This document shows positions 13,862 to 24,594 of a DNA stretch of 28,969 bases, in pieces (positions within the stretch are counted from its first letter, which is position 1; every line of letters starts with the position of its first letter). Location of the stretch: positions 1 through 28,969 of the forward strand of contig JBBSIG010000004.1 in assembly GCA_038232215.1 (NCBI GenBank), in the 5' to 3' direction. A program made the translations under genes and the position numbers. Under the pieces are notes generated by a model. The model did not search any database and was not told the origin of the DNA. It worked only from the letters and a program-made list of their open reading frames with translations. This DNA comes from JBBSIG01 sp038232215 (GTDB taxonomy: Bacteria; Actinomycetota; Thermoleophilia; Gaiellales; Gaiellaceae).

Positions 13862-15304
13862 CTACGCCGGCACGGAGATGGGCTCGCCGACCTCCTCCGG
13901 AATCTCGTCCGTGCGAATAAGCGTCACTGTCGCGACCACCGCCGCGGCGGCGATCCCGGCCGAGACCCAGAACGCCCAGCGGAAGCCGCCCGTCAGCGCC
14001 ACTGCCGGCTGGTCGCCGCTTGCGAGGAGCGTGTTGATGTGCGAGGTGGACACGGTTGCCAGCACGGCGACGCCGATTGCGCCACCGATCTGCTGCGAGG
14101 TGTTGATCAGTCCCGAGGCGAGGCCCGCCTCGCGTCCCTCGACGCCGGCGAGCGCGGCGATCGAGACCGGGACGAACGCGCACGCGAGCCCGACGCCGAC
14201 GATGAAGAAGGCCGGCATCAGGTCGACCAGGTAGTGGCCGTCGACGGGCAGGCGCGTGTACCAGAGCTGTCCGAGGACGAGCAGCGAGAGCCCGAACGCC
14301 ATCACCCGCTTCGGCCCGATCCGCGTGACGACCGCCTGCGCCAGCCCGGCCACGAAGACCGTCGTCCCGGCTGTCGCGAGGAAGGCGATTCCCGTCTGGA
14401 GCGCCGAGTAGTGGAGCACCTGCTGCATGTAGAAGGTGAGCACGAAGAACATTCCGAAGAGCGTTCCGCCGAGGAGCAGGCCGACGACGTTCGCCCCGGT
14501 GAGCGTGCGGAGGCGGAAGATGCCGAGCCGCATCAGCGGCTGCTGCACGCGCGACTCGATGACCACGAAGAGGGCGAGCAGGAGGACGGAGAGGACGAGC
14601 AGGCCGATCGTGCGCGCGCTCGCCCAGCCGTTCTCCGGCGCCCGCGAGATCGCATAGACGAGCGCGACGAGGCCGCCGGTCACCGACAGCGCCCCAACCG
14701 GGTCGTAGCGGCGGGTCGCGGTGTCGACGCGGCTCTCGCGCACGAGCGGGCGCGCGAGCAGGAGGGCGAGCGCGCCGACGGGCACGTTGACGAAGAAGAT
14801 CCACTCCCAGCCGAGGAACTTCGTCAGGACTCCCCCGAGCAGCACGCCGACCGCCGCGCCGCTGCCTCCGACCGCTCCCCAGATCCCGAGCGCCTTGTTC
14901 CGCTCCGCGCCCTCCTGGAACGTGGTCGAGATGATCGAGAGCGCGGCGGGGGAGATGATCGCGGCACCGAGACCCTGCACGGCGCGGGCGGCGATCAGCA
15001 TCGTCTCCGAGCTCGAGAGGCCGCACGCGAGCGAGGCGAGCGTGAAGAGGGCCACGCCCACCATGAAGACACGGCGGCGGCCCAGGAGGTCCGCCGCGCG
15101 GCCGCCGAGCAGCAAGAAGCCTCCGAAGGTGAGCGCGTAGGCCGTGAGGACCCACTGCAGGTTCTCGCGCGAGAACTCGAGGTCGCGGCCGATCGAGGGC
15201 AGGGCGACGTTGACGATGGCGACGTCGAGGACGGTCATGAAGAACGCCGCGCAGAGCAAGGCCAGGGCTTGCCAGCGGCGCGGGTCGGCAGTGGAGCTGC
15301 TCAC
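13862..15304 (-). CDS. MFS drug exporter, DHA2 family (EmrB/QacA-like, 14 spans)
   Basis: The 480-residue integral membrane protein should pump drugs or metabolites out by proton antiport. The first span carries MTVLDVAIVNVALPSIGRDL, the D-x3-N-x-ALP signature of DHA2 proteins. The loop G-AADLLGRRRVFM is motif A, and GAVGGSGAAVGVLLGG is the antiporter motif C. Hydrophobic segments fit 14 spans, and the length is typical. GTG 15304 is preceded by a strong AGGAGGT at 8 bases, unlike most genes here. It lies 67 bases after purH on the same strand, with a short palindrome in the gap, so it may be read from the purine transcript, from its own promoter, or both. The substrate is unknown. Confidence 0.93.
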   Translation of the reverse strand: MSSSTADPRRWQALALLCAAFFMTVLDVAIVNVALPSIGRDLEFSRENLQWVLTAYALTFGGFLLLGGRAADLLGRRRVFMVGVALFTLASLACGLSSSETMLIAARAVQGLGAAIISPAALSIISTTFQEGAERNKALGIWGAVGGSGAAVGVLLGGVLTKFLGWEWIFFVNVPVGALALLLARPLVRESRVDTATRRYDPVGALSVTGGLVALVYAISRAPENGWASARTIGLLVLSVLLLALFVVIESRVQQPLMRLGIFRLRTLTGANVVGLLLGGTLFGMFFVLTFYMQQVLHYSALQTGIAFLATAGTTVFVAGLAQAVVTRIGPKRVMAFGLSLLVLGQLWYTRLPVDGHYLVDLMPAFFIVGVGLACAFVPVSIAALAGVEGREAGLASGLINTSQQIGGAIGVAVLATVSTSHINTLLASGDQPAVALTGGFRWAFWVSAGIAAAAVVATVTLIRTDEIPEEVGEPISVPA

Positions 15305-15358
15305 TTGGTGGTACCTCCTGTGGACGGCGTAGGTGCTCCTTCGGCGCTTCTCGACCCC

Positions 15359-15375
15359 CTAGTCCGCGAGACTAG
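15359..15375. promoter_or_regulatory. Inverted repeat between purH and the DHA2 exporter
   Basis: CTAGTC, CGCGA, GACTAG forms a perfect 6-base inverted repeat with a 5-base spacer. It includes the purH stop codon and lies 55 bases before the exporter start. It could be an operator for a regulator of the exporter or a short hairpin. No regulator gene is adjacent. Confidence 0.35.
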
Positions 15376-16910
15376 TGACGGAAGTGCCGCCTGTGCGTCA
15401 GCACCATTGCGGCACCCGCCCGCTCCACCGCGGCCACGACCTCGCCGTCGCGCTTCGAGCCTCCCGGCTGCACGAGGGCGCGCACTCCCGCGTCGAGCGC
15501 GAGCGTCGGACCGTCCGCGAACGGGAAGAAGGCGTCTGACGCGAGCACCGCCCCCTCGAGCGCGTGGCCGTGCTCGCGCGCCTTCTCGAGGGCGATCCGG
15601 ACCGCGTCGACGCGGCTCGTCTGCCCGCCGCCGATCCCGATCGTGCGCAGGTCGCGTGCGATCACGATGGCGTTCGAGACGACGTGCTTGCAGACGCGCC
15701 ACGCGAACAACAGATCGCCCCAGAGCGGCTCCGTCAGCGAGCCGCACGCAACCTCCATGCCCTCGCGATCCTCGACGTCCGAGTCGCGGTCCTGGACGAG
15801 CAGCCCGCCGAGCACGCGTCTGTAGTCGCGCTCGGCGAGACCGGGGCAGCGCCGCTCGCCGTCTACGAGGAGGCGGGGGGTGTCCCTGCGGCGAAGCGCC
15901 GCGACCGCTCCCGAGGAGAGCTCCGGCGCCAGCAGTACCTCCAGGAACTGCTCGGCGATGCGCTCGCCGAGCCCGTCTCCGACGGCGCGGTTGACGGCGA
16001 CCACGCCACCGTAGGCGGAGGCCGGGTCGGCTGCCAGCGCACGCTCGTACGCCTCCTCGACGGTGCCCGCCACGGCCACGCCGCACGGGCTCGCGTGCTT
16101 CACGATCACGCAGGCGGGGAGGGCGAGCTCGCGCAGCAGGAGGCGTGCCGCCGAGAGATCGTTCAGGTTGTTGAACGAGAGCGCCTTGCCCGCGAGCTGC
16201 TCGACCCGCGAGAGCACGTGGATGCGCGCCCGGTCCTCGGCGTAGTACGCCGCGCGCTGGTGCGGGTTCTCGCCGTAGGCGAGCTCGAGGTGCTTGCGGA
16301 ACGTCGGAATCAGCACGTCGGGAAAGGTCTCGCGGTCGGCGAACCAGGCGGCGATCGCGGCCTCGTAGGCCGCGGTGGTCGCGAACGCCTCCGCGGCGAG
16401 CGCGCGCCGGGTCTCGGCGGAGAGGCCGCCCGAGCGACGGAGCTCCGCGAGGACGGCCTGGTAGCGCTCGGGCCGGCAGACGGGGGCCACGTAGGCGAAG
16501 TTCTTCGCCGCCCCGCGAAGGAGCGAGGGGCCGCCGATGTCGATGTGCTCGACCGCCTCCTCCTCGCGGAGACCGTGCCGGGCGGTCGCCTCCGCGAAGG
16601 GGTAGAAGTTGACGCAGACGAGGTCGAACGGCTCGATCTCGTGCTCCTCCAGGGTCGCGAGGTCGCCCGAGTCGTCGCGGCGGGCGAGGATGGCGGCGTG
16701 AATGCGCGGGTGGAGCGTCTTCACCCGTCCACCGAGCAGCTCCGGAACGTCGGTCAGCTCCTCGACGCTCTGCACCTCGAGTCCGTGCTCCTGCAGGTAC
16801 GCGGCAGTTCCTCCGCTCGCCACGAGCGCGACCCCGAGCTCGGCGAGCCCGCGGGCGAACGGCTCCAGCCCCGTCTTGTCGTGGACGGAGAGCAGCGCTC
16901 GTTCGATCAC
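15372..16910 (-). CDS. purH: Bifunctional AICAR transformylase / IMP cyclohydrolase
   Basis: The 512-residue enzyme performs the last two steps of IMP synthesis in the cytosol. The N-terminal IMP cyclohydrolase domain (about 1-195, MGS-like fold) shows LLSVHDKTG, LVASGGTAAYL, GGRVKTLHPRIHAA and NFYPF with HIDIGGPSLLRGAAKN. The C-terminal transformylase domain has LAYGENPHQ, FNNLNDLSAA, the catalytic VKHASPCGVA (about 265-275) and DAFFPFADG. The length is normal. Its GTG start overlaps the purN stop by GTGA, so it is translated as the third gene of a purM-purN-purH unit. Confidence 0.96.
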   Translation of the reverse strand: MIERALLSVHDKTGLEPFARGLAELGVALVASGGTAAYLQEHGLEVQSVEELTDVPELLGGRVKTLHPRIHAAILARRDDSGDLATLEEHEIEPFDLVCVNFYPFAEATARHGLREEEAVEHIDIGGPSLLRGAAKNFAYVAPVCRPERYQAVLAELRRSGGLSAETRRALAAEAFATTAAYEAAIAAWFADRETFPDVLIPTFRKHLELAYGENPHQRAAYYAEDRARIHVLSRVEQLAGKALSFNNLNDLSAARLLLRELALPACVIVKHASPCGVAVAGTVEEAYERALAADPASAYGGVVAVNRAVGDGLGERIAEQFLEVLLAPELSSGAVAALRRRDTPRLLVDGERRCPGLAERDYRRVLGGLLVQDRDSDVEDREGMEVACGSLTEPLWGDLLFAWRVCKHVVSNAIVIARDLRTIGIGGGQTSRVDAVRIALEKAREHGHALEGAVLASDAFFPFADGPTLALDAGVRALVQPGGSKRDGEVVAAVERAGAAMVLTHRRHFRH

Positions 16911-17446
16911 GAGATCAGCTCCCTGACCGTGAACGGCAAGAGCCTGTGCTCGACGTCCTGTACCCGCCTGCGCAGGGTCTCGACCGTATCGCCCGCCAGG
17001 ACGGGCACGCGCTCGGAGACGATGACGGCGCCGGTGTCGACTCCCTCGTCGACGTAATGGATCGTCGCGGCGGTTGCGGCGACCCCGGCGGCGAGCACGT
17101 CCTCGATCGGGCGCGGGCCGGGAAAGTCGGGCAGAGGCGCCGAGTGAGTGTTGACGATCCGGCCGGCGAAGCGCTCGAGGAACGGCGCGCTCAGGAGGTG
17201 CATGTAGCCCGCGCAGACGACGAGCTCTGTGCCGCGCTGCCCGAGCCACTCGGCGAGCGCACCGTCCCGTCGCTCGCGGCTCTCGTAGTCGCCGGCGTCG
17301 AAGACGCGCGTCTCCACCTCGGCCGCGCGCGCGCGCGTGAGTGCCGGGACGCCCGCTCTGCTCGACGCGACCGCGGTCACCGGCAGGCCGGCGTCGAGGA
17401 GGGCCTGCAGGTTCGTGCCCTCGCCGCTGACGAGGACGCCGATCAC
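16907..17446 (-). CDS. purN: Phosphoribosylglycinamide formyltransferase
   Basis: The 179-residue enzyme transfers a formyl group from 10-formyl-THF to GAR. It has IGVLVSGEGTNLQALLDA at the N-terminus, AGYMHLLS, and the active-site N-x-H in RIVNTHSAPLPDFPG followed by IHYVDEGVDTGAVI, whose aspartate is catalytic in the family. The usual HPSLLP loop reads HSAPLP, while N, H and D are kept. It is slightly shorter than many homologues (about 190-210). The GTG start overlaps the purM stop (GTGA) and its own stop overlaps the purH start, giving strict coupling. Confidence 0.95.
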   Translation of the reverse strand: MIGVLVSGEGTNLQALLDAGLPVTAVASSRAGVPALTRARAAEVETRVFDAGDYESRERRDGALAEWLGQRGTELVVCAGYMHLLSAPFLERFAGRIVNTHSAPLPDFPGPRPIEDVLAAGVAATAATIHYVDEGVDTGAVIVSERVPVLAGDTVETLRRRVQDVEHRLLPFTVRELIS

Positions 17447-18393
17447 GACCAGACGACCCCTCCGTCGCCGGGCTCGAGCCGGCCGATCGCCAGTCCGGCC
17501 GAGGCGTCGGCGGGAGGCACCACCGCGCACAGGCCGATACCGAGGTTGAAGACCCGGCGCTGCTCGGCCTCGTCGACGCCCCGGTCGGTGAGCCAGCCGT
17601 ACACGGGCGGTCTCTCCCACGAGGCGACGTCGATCACGGCGCGAAGCCCGGGTGGCAGGACGCGGCCGAGATTGCCGCCGATGCCACCGCCGGTGACGTG
17701 CGCGAGCGCCCGGACGTCGGCGCGGGAGCGGAGCGCCCGCACCTCCTCCAGGTAGAGCCGCGTCGGCGCGAGCAGCAGGTCGGGGTCCCAGGCGCTCTCG
17801 CCGAGGAGCGTGCGGACGAGCGCGAAGCCGTTCGCGTGCAGGCCCGACGAGGCGAAGCCGAGGACGACGTCGCCCACCTCGCAGCGCGACCCGTCCACGA
17901 GCGCGTCGCGACTGACGAGGCCGATGCAGGTTCCCGCGAAGTCGAGCTCGTCCTCCCGGTAGATCCCGGGCAGCTCCGCGGTCTCGCCGCCCAGGATGGC
18001 ACAACACGCCGAGCGACAGACGTCGGCCGCGCCGGCGACGAGGTCGGCCACGGCTTCCAGGTCGATCCGGTGTGCGGCAACGTAGTCGAGGAAGAACAGC
18101 GGCTCCGCGCCCGTCGTGAGTACGTCGTTGATGCAGTGCGCGGCCAGATCGGCGCCGGCGTCGCGGAGCCGCCCGGCCTGCCGAGCGAGCACGAGTTTCG
18201 TCCCGACGCCGTCGGTCGAGGCCGCGAGCAGGCGCTCGTCGTCGAGCGCGAAGAGCCCGGCGAAGCCGCCGAGGGCGCCCACGACACCCGGAGTCCGGGT
18301 CGACTCGACGGCAGCCCGGAGCCGGTCGACGACGTGCTCGGCCTTTGCGATCGAGACCCCGGCGGCCTCGTACGTGATCGCCTCGCCGCTCAA
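17443..18393 (-). CDS. purM: Phosphoribosylformylglycinamidine cyclo-ligase (AIR synthetase)
   Basis: The 316-residue ATP-dependent enzyme closes the imidazole ring to AIR. It shows YEAAGVSIAKAEHVV near the start, ASTDGVGTKLVLA, HCINDVLTTGAEPLFFLDY, LGGETAELPGIY, SSGLHANGFALVR and HVTGGGIGGNL, in family order. It is about 25 residues shorter than typical PurM, mostly at the C-terminus. The start is TTG at 18393. TAGACT lies 7 bases upstream and homology begins there, which supports this rare codon. It leads the purM-purN-purH unit. The VOC gene is divergent 69 bases away. Confidence 0.95.
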   Translation of the reverse strand: MSGEAITYEAAGVSIAKAEHVVDRLRAAVESTRTPGVVGALGGFAGLFALDDERLLAASTDGVGTKLVLARQAGRLRDAGADLAAHCINDVLTTGAEPLFFLDYVAAHRIDLEAVADLVAGAADVCRSACCAILGGETAELPGIYREDELDFAGTCIGLVSRDALVDGSRCEVGDVVLGFASSGLHANGFALVRTLLGESAWDPDLLLAPTRLYLEEVRALRSRADVRALAHVTGGGIGGNLGRVLPPGLRAVIDVASWERPPVYGWLTDRGVDEAEQRRVFNLGIGLCAVVPPADASAGLAIGRLEPGDGGVVWS

Positions 18394-18400
18394 GGACGCG

Positions 18401-18406
18401 AGTCTA
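18401..18406 (-). promoter_or_regulatory. -10 element of purM, leaderless type
   Basis: Minus-strand TAGACT is followed by CG and, 7 bases after the hexamer, by the TTG start of purM. The octamer TAGACTCG and its spacing match those before the gene at 2384. No riboswitch-like structure fits in the short upstream gap. Confidence 0.5.
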
Positions 18407-18462
18407 GAACGGAGCGCGGAAGGAGAGGGGGGTCTCGCGCTGAACGTGGAGCACGGCCCTCC

Positions 18463-18876
18463 GTGCGCTCGTCAGGCGTCCACCACGTCGATCTTGTCGT
18501 CTCCTCGATCGAGCGCAGCCTGCCCTTCTACCGCGAGCTGCTCGGGCCGCTCGGCTTCCACCGCGTGAGCGAGGTCGAGGGCGAGCGCGGCGAGACCATC
18601 TCGTACCTCGCCGGGCCGGGCAGCTCGATCGGCCTCAGGGAGGCGCAGACGGAGCAGACGCTCGACCGCTACGCGGTCGGCCTGCACCATCTCGCGCTCG
18701 AGGCGTTCTCGCGCTCCGACGTCGACGAGCGGGCCCGCGGGCTGCGCGAGCGCCGGGTCGAGATCGAGAGCGGGCCCGAGGAGTACGCCTACGTGCCGGG
18801 CTACTACGCCGTCTTCTTCTACGACCCGGACGGGATCAAGCTCGAGATCCTCCACATCCCCGGCCAAGCGGCCTGA
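18463..18876 (+). CDS. VOC-superfamily (glyoxalase/dioxygenase-fold) protein
   Basis: The 137-residue protein has two beta-alpha-beta-beta-beta modules. The first metal-ligand histidine lies in GVHHVDLVVSSIERSLPFYREL (H7/H8), the second in VGLHHLALEAF, and the ligand glutamate in DPDGIKLEILH. This is the layout of glyoxalase I, fosfomycin-resistance and extradiol-type proteins, with one divalent metal per site. The substrate is unknown; detoxification is one option. The GTG at 18463 is chosen because the first strand follows directly; no good ribosome binding site is present. It is divergent from purM and followed 14 bases later by a small membrane protein gene. Confidence 0.85.
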   Translation: MRSSGVHHVDLVVSSIERSLPFYRELLGPLGFHRVSEVEGERGETISYLAGPGSSIGLREAQTEQTLDRYAVGLHHLALEAFSRSDVDERARGLRERRVEIESGPEEYAYVPGYYAVFFYDPDGIKLEILHIPGQAA

Positions 18877-18890
18877 ACGAAAGGAGCGGC

Positions 18891-19160
18891 ATGTCCACCA
18901 CCACACCGAGCGGCGATCCGGGCGAGCCCCGGCCGAGCTACGGCTACACCCCGGGACCCGGGAACGCGTTCGCGAACCTGCCGGTGCCCGGTAACGCGGA
19001 GCTCGTCGTCTACCTGGCGGTCGTCATCCTGATCGCGATCATCGCCCTCGCGAGCGACGCCGTCGACGCCGGTGCGTTCGTGACCGCGCTGACGGCCCTG
19101 ACCTTCGGCTATCTCATCTCGCGCGGGATCGCGAAAGCGAGCCGGGTACTCGAGCACTAG
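18891..19160 (+). CDS. Small two-span membrane protein, function unknown
   Basis: This 89-residue protein has a proline- and glycine-rich N-terminal tail (about 1-35, with PGPGN and PVPGN), then two membrane segments (about 38-55, ELVVYLAVVILIAIIALA, and 61-79) and a short basic end. AAAGGAG lies 7 bases before the ATG, 14 bases after the VOC stop, so the two are likely co-transcribed. No family is recognised. A strong palindrome follows the gene. Confidence 0.7.
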   Translation: MSTTTPSGDPGEPRPSYGYTPGPGNAFANLPVPGNAELVVYLAVVILIAIIALASDAVDAGAFVTALTALTFGYLISRGIAKASRVLEH

Positions 19161-19184
19161 GGCTTCACCCTCCAAAACCAGACC

Positions 19185-19209
19185 ACCAAGTAACAGTCTG
19201 TTACTTGGT
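19185..19209. terminator. 25-base perfect palindrome, probable bidirectional terminator
   Basis: ACCAAGTAACA pairs with TGTTACTTGGT, and the middle GTC adds a possible G-C pair, giving an 11-12 base-pair stem with almost no loop. It lies 24 bases after the membrane protein stop and 8 bases beyond the convergent purF stop. Read on the minus strand it is followed after a few bases by GGTTTTGG; on the plus strand only TT follows. Its low GC content stands out. Confidence 0.6.
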
Positions 19210-19217
19210 TCGAAGGG

Positions 19218-20626
19218 CTAGCCGCCCGCTGGGACCACGCGGGCGGCTGCCGGCGCCTCGAATCTCCGTTTTGCCGGCCGGTATCCGGCCGGCACCGGCG
19301 TCGGGTACGCGCGGGTCAGGCACGCGCGGCAGACCGTCGACTCCGGTCGGCGCGTGGCCTCCTGCAGCCCGGCCAGGGACAGATAGGCCAGCGAGGTCGC
19401 GCCGATCCGCCGTCGGACGGCCTCGACCGAGCGGCCGGCCGCGATCAGCTCCTTCTCGTCGGCGAGGTCGATGCCGTAGAAGCAGGGCGACACGATGGGG
19501 GGCGAGGAGACGCGCACGTGCACCTCGGCCGCCCCGGCGTCCCGCAGGACGGAGACGATCTGGCGCGTCGTGTTGCCGCGTACGATCGAGTCGTCGACGA
19601 TCACGACGCGCTGTCCCGCCACCTCCTCGAGCGGGTTGAACTTGAGCCTGATCCCCTGCTCGCGCAGGCCCTGGTCGGGCTGGATGAAGGTCCTGCCGAC
19701 GTAGCGATTCTTGATCAACCCCTCGCTGAAGGGGATGCCCGAGGCCCGGGAGAAGCCGATGGCGGCCGGGGTGCCCGAGTCGGGGATGGGGAGCACGAGC
19801 TCGGCCTCGACCGGGGCCTCGGCCGCAAGCCGCTCGCCCATGCGAACGCGGGCGCCGTGCACCTCGACGCCGTCGAGGCGCGAGTCGGGACGGGCGAGGT
19901 AGAAGAACTCGAAGATGCAGAGCGCGCCCCCAGCCGCGGTCGGCGCCGCCTGCGTCGTCCGGCAGCCGAGCTCGTCGATCACGACGAGCTCGCCCGGCTG
20001 CAGCTCGCGCTCGAGCTCCGCGCCGACGAGGTCGAGCGCGCACGTCTCGGAGGCGAGCACCCAGTCGTCGCCGAGGCGGCCCAGGCAGAGCGGGCGGAAG
20101 CCGTGCGGGTCGCGGAAGCCGATCAGTCGGCCCTCCGCGAGCGCGACGACGGAGAAGGCTCCTTCGAGGCGGCCCAGCGCGCTCGCGACGGCGTGCTCGA
20201 GCGGCGCCGCGTCGCTCGCGATCAGCGCGGCGATCAGCTCCGAGTCGGAGGTCGAGCCGAGCCGTACGCCCTCGTCGAGCAGCCGCGTGCGGAGCTCGCT
20301 CGAGTTGACGAGGTTCCCGTTGTGGCCGAGCGCGATCGTCCGCGCCCGGCCGTGGTGAACCAGCGGCTGGGCGTTCGACCAGTCCGTCGAGCCCGTGGTC
20401 GAGTAGCGCGTGTGCCCGATCGCGAGCTCGCCGCGGAGCCCGCCCAGGTTCTGCTCGGTGAACACCTGCGCCACGAGGCCCATGTCGCGCAGCACGGTGA
20501 GACGGCCGTTCTCGGACACGGCGATTCCCGCCGACTCCTGCCCGCGGTGCTGCAGCGCGTGCAGCCCGAAGTGCGTCACCCTCGCGACGTCGCGTTCTTC
20601 CGAGCGGATGCCGAAGACGCCGCACA

Positions 20627-20627
<1 letters not shown>
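19218..20627 (-). CDS. purF: Amidophosphoribosyltransferase
   Basis: The 469-residue enzyme makes phosphoribosylamine from PRPP and glutamine, the first committed purine step. Cys2 in MCGVFGI is the glutaminase nucleophile and needs only Met removal, so there is no propeptide. RGQESAGI, GHTRYSTTGS and GHNGNLVN mark the Ntn glutaminase domain. The PRPP loop is VVIVDDSIVRGNTT (341-354). Cysteines at 237, 382, 433 and 436 (the last two in CRAC) match the [4Fe-4S] ligand set of Bacillus-type PurF, implying oxygen sensitivity. The start overlaps the purL stop by one base (TGATG). The frame ends beside the palindromic terminator. Confidence 0.95.
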
Positions 20628-22795
<2,168 letters not shown>

Positions 22796-22807
22796 CTTTC
22801 ACGGTCC

Positions 22808-23692
22808 ATGAGCCGGCGCAACCTCGCCCTGCTCCTGTCGCTCGCCGCGATCTGGGGCGCGTCCTTCCTGTTCATCAAGGTCTGCGTCCGCGAGCTCGAC
22901 CCGGTCGCGCTCGTCTGGCTCCGCCTTACGATCGCGGCCCTGACGCTCGTGCCGATCGCGCTCGTGCTGCGCGGCCTGCGCTCGTTCGGGAGCGACCTCC
23001 GCCGCGCCGTAGGGCCGGTCGTTGTGATCGGCCTCGTCAACTCGGTCGTGCCCTTCTGGCTCATCTCGTGGGCCGAGACACGGCTCGACTCCGGGCTCAC
23101 CGCGATCCTGCAGGCGGCGGCGCCGCTCTTCACGGCGCTGCTCGCGCTCTGGCTCGTGCCGAGCGAGCGTGTCGGCGGCTGGCGGCTCACGGGGCTCGGC
23201 GTCGGCTTCGTCGGCGTGGCACTGATCGTGGGCGGCGAGCCTTCGGGAAACGCGCTCGCCGGGCTCGCCGTCGTCAGCGCCGCGCTCTGCTACGCCGTGG
23301 CGGGCCTCTACGGGCGCCGGCTCCGGGACGTTCCGCCCGTCGTCAGCTCGGCGGGCTCGATGATCTCGTCGTCGCTCCTGACGCTGCCCTTCGCCGTGTC
23401 CCGGTTGCCCGCGCACGTACCGAGCGCGAAGGTGCTCGCGTCGCTCGTCACTCTCGCCTCGCTCGGGACCGGCGTCGCCTACCTCCTCTTCTTCGCGCTG
23501 CTGGCGGGCGCGGGGGCCTCGCGAACGATCCTCGTCACCTACCTCGTCCCGGCGATGGCACTCGTCTACGGCGCGGCACTCCTCGGCGAGCCGGTGACTG
23601 CGGTCGCGCTCGGCGGTCTCCTGCTCGTGCTCGCGGGCGTCGCGGTCGCCACCGGCGGCGCCCGCCGGCCGTCGTCTAGCCTGCGAAGGTGA
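22808..23692 (+). CDS. EamA/DMT-family transporter (first of tandem pair)
   Basis: The 294-residue protein has ten predicted membrane spans made of two EamA repeats. The first opens with LALLLSLAAIWGASFLFIKV and contains PFWLISWAETRLDSGLTAIL. The second starts near residue 150 and ends with LVTYLVPAMALVYGAALLGEPV, the family signature. It probably exports amino acids or other small metabolites; the substrate is unknown. The ATG start has no clear ribosome binding site. The stop overlaps the start of a second, related transporter (GTGA). It is divergent from purL. Confidence 0.9.
   Translation: MSRRNLALLLSLAAIWGASFLFIKVCVRELDPVALVWLRLTIAALTLVPIALVLRGLRSFGSDLRRAVGPVVVIGLVNSVVPFWLISWAETRLDSGLTAILQAAAPLFTALLALWLVPSERVGGWRLTGLGVGFVGVALIVGGEPSGNALAGLAVVSAALCYAVAGLYGRRLRDVPPVVSSAGSMISSSLLTLPFAVSRLPAHVPSAKVLASLVTLASLGTGVAYLLFFALLAGAGASRTILVTYLVPAMALVYGAALLGEPVTAVALGGLLLVLAGVAVATGGARRPSSSLRR
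23677..23682 (+). promoter_or_regulatory. -10-like hexamer before the second EamA gene
   Basis: TAGCCT ends 6 bases before GTG 23689 and lies in the last codons of the first EamA gene. It could give a separate leaderless transcript, although the GTGA overlap already allows coupled translation. Confidence 0.35.
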
Positions 23693-24594
23693 CGCGCGCG
23701 TACGTCCCGCTCCTGCTCACGCTCGCCGCGGTCTGGGGCGCCTCGTACCTCTTCATCAAGGTGGCCGTGGACGAGATCGCACCCGTCGCGATGGTCGAGG
23801 GCAGGCTCCTGCTCGCCGCGCTGGCTCTCTCCGTGTACCTGATCTCGCAGCTCGGCCTGGGGCCGGCCGTGCAGGCGATGCGCGCGGCAGGATGGCAGGC
23901 CGTGCTCCTCGGCGCGGTGAACGGCGCGATTCCCTTCACGCTGATCGCGTGGGGCGAGCAGCACGTCGACTCCGGCGTGGCCGCGATCGCGAACGCGACC
24001 GTCCCGCTCTTCCTGCTGCTGCTCGCGATCCGGTTCCGGCCGAGCGAGCGGGCTAGCGGCCTGCGGCTGGCGGGCCTCGGGCTCGGCCTGGCCGGCGTTG
24101 TCGTCCTCTCCGGGATGCAGTCGGAGAGCGGGGGGTGGGCGATCGCGGGCACGCTCGCCGTCGTCGTGGCCTCGATCGCGTATGCCAGCGGCGCCCTCTA
24201 CGCGCAGAGCCGGCTGGCCGACACGACGGGTCACGCGCTCGCCGCGGCGTCGATGCTCGGCGCGGCGGTGGTGCTGCTGCCGCTCGCCCTGCTCGAGCTT
24301 CCGCAACACGTCCCGAGCGGGAAGGCGCTCGGCTCACTGGCGGCGCTCTCCCTGGCGGGAACGGCGTTCGCGCAGCTCGTCCTCTTTCGGATCATCCGGC
24401 TGCACGGCCCCGCGCGCACGAGCCTCGTCACCTATCTGCTGCCGCCGACCGCCCTCCTCTACGGGGCGCTCTTCCTCGACGAGCCGCTCACCGTGGCCGA
24501 GCTCGCCGGCCTCGGACTGATCCTCCTCGGGGTCGCGGTCGGCTCGGGCGTGCTCCGGCTTCCGAGCCGGGCGACGGTTCGCACGGCGCCGTGA
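23689..24594 (+). CDS. EamA/DMT-family transporter (second of tandem pair)
   Basis: The 301-residue, ten-span protein resembles its upstream neighbour: LLLTLAAVWGASYLFIKVAVDEIAPV at the start, FTLIAWGEQHVDSGVAAI after span 3, and SLVTYLLPPTALLYGALFLDEPLT near the end. The pair is most simply explained by tandem duplication followed by divergence. They could be two exporters with different substrates or work together, but EamA proteins usually act alone or as homodimers. The GTG start overlaps the upstream stop and its own stop overlaps the GNAT-fusion start, in each case by GTGA, so three genes form one translational unit. Confidence 0.91.
   Translation: MTRAYVPLLLTLAAVWGASYLFIKVAVDEIAPVAMVEGRLLLAALALSVYLISQLGLGPAVQAMRAAGWQAVLLGAVNGAIPFTLIAWGEQHVDSGVAAIANATVPLFLLLLAIRFRPSERASGLRLAGLGLGLAGVVVLSGMQSESGGWAIAGTLAVVVASIAYASGALYAQSRLADTTGHALAAASMLGAAVVLLPLALLELPQHVPSGKALGSLAALSLAGTAFAQLVLFRIIRLHGPARTSLVTYLLPPTALLYGALFLDEPLTVAELAGLGLILLGVAVGSGVLRLPSRATVRTAP

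Noticed and set aside
13565..15994. An 809-codon open frame on the + strand antisense to the beta-synthase, MFS and purH genes
   Set aside because: It is a shadow of high-GC codon bias: arginine-rich low-complexity translation, no family pattern, and the opposite strand encodes three clear enzymes.
15300..18500. A purine riboswitch upstream of the pur genes
   Set aside because: The gap before purM is 69 bases and appears leaderless, and purN and purH overlap their upstream genes, so there is no room for an aptamer.
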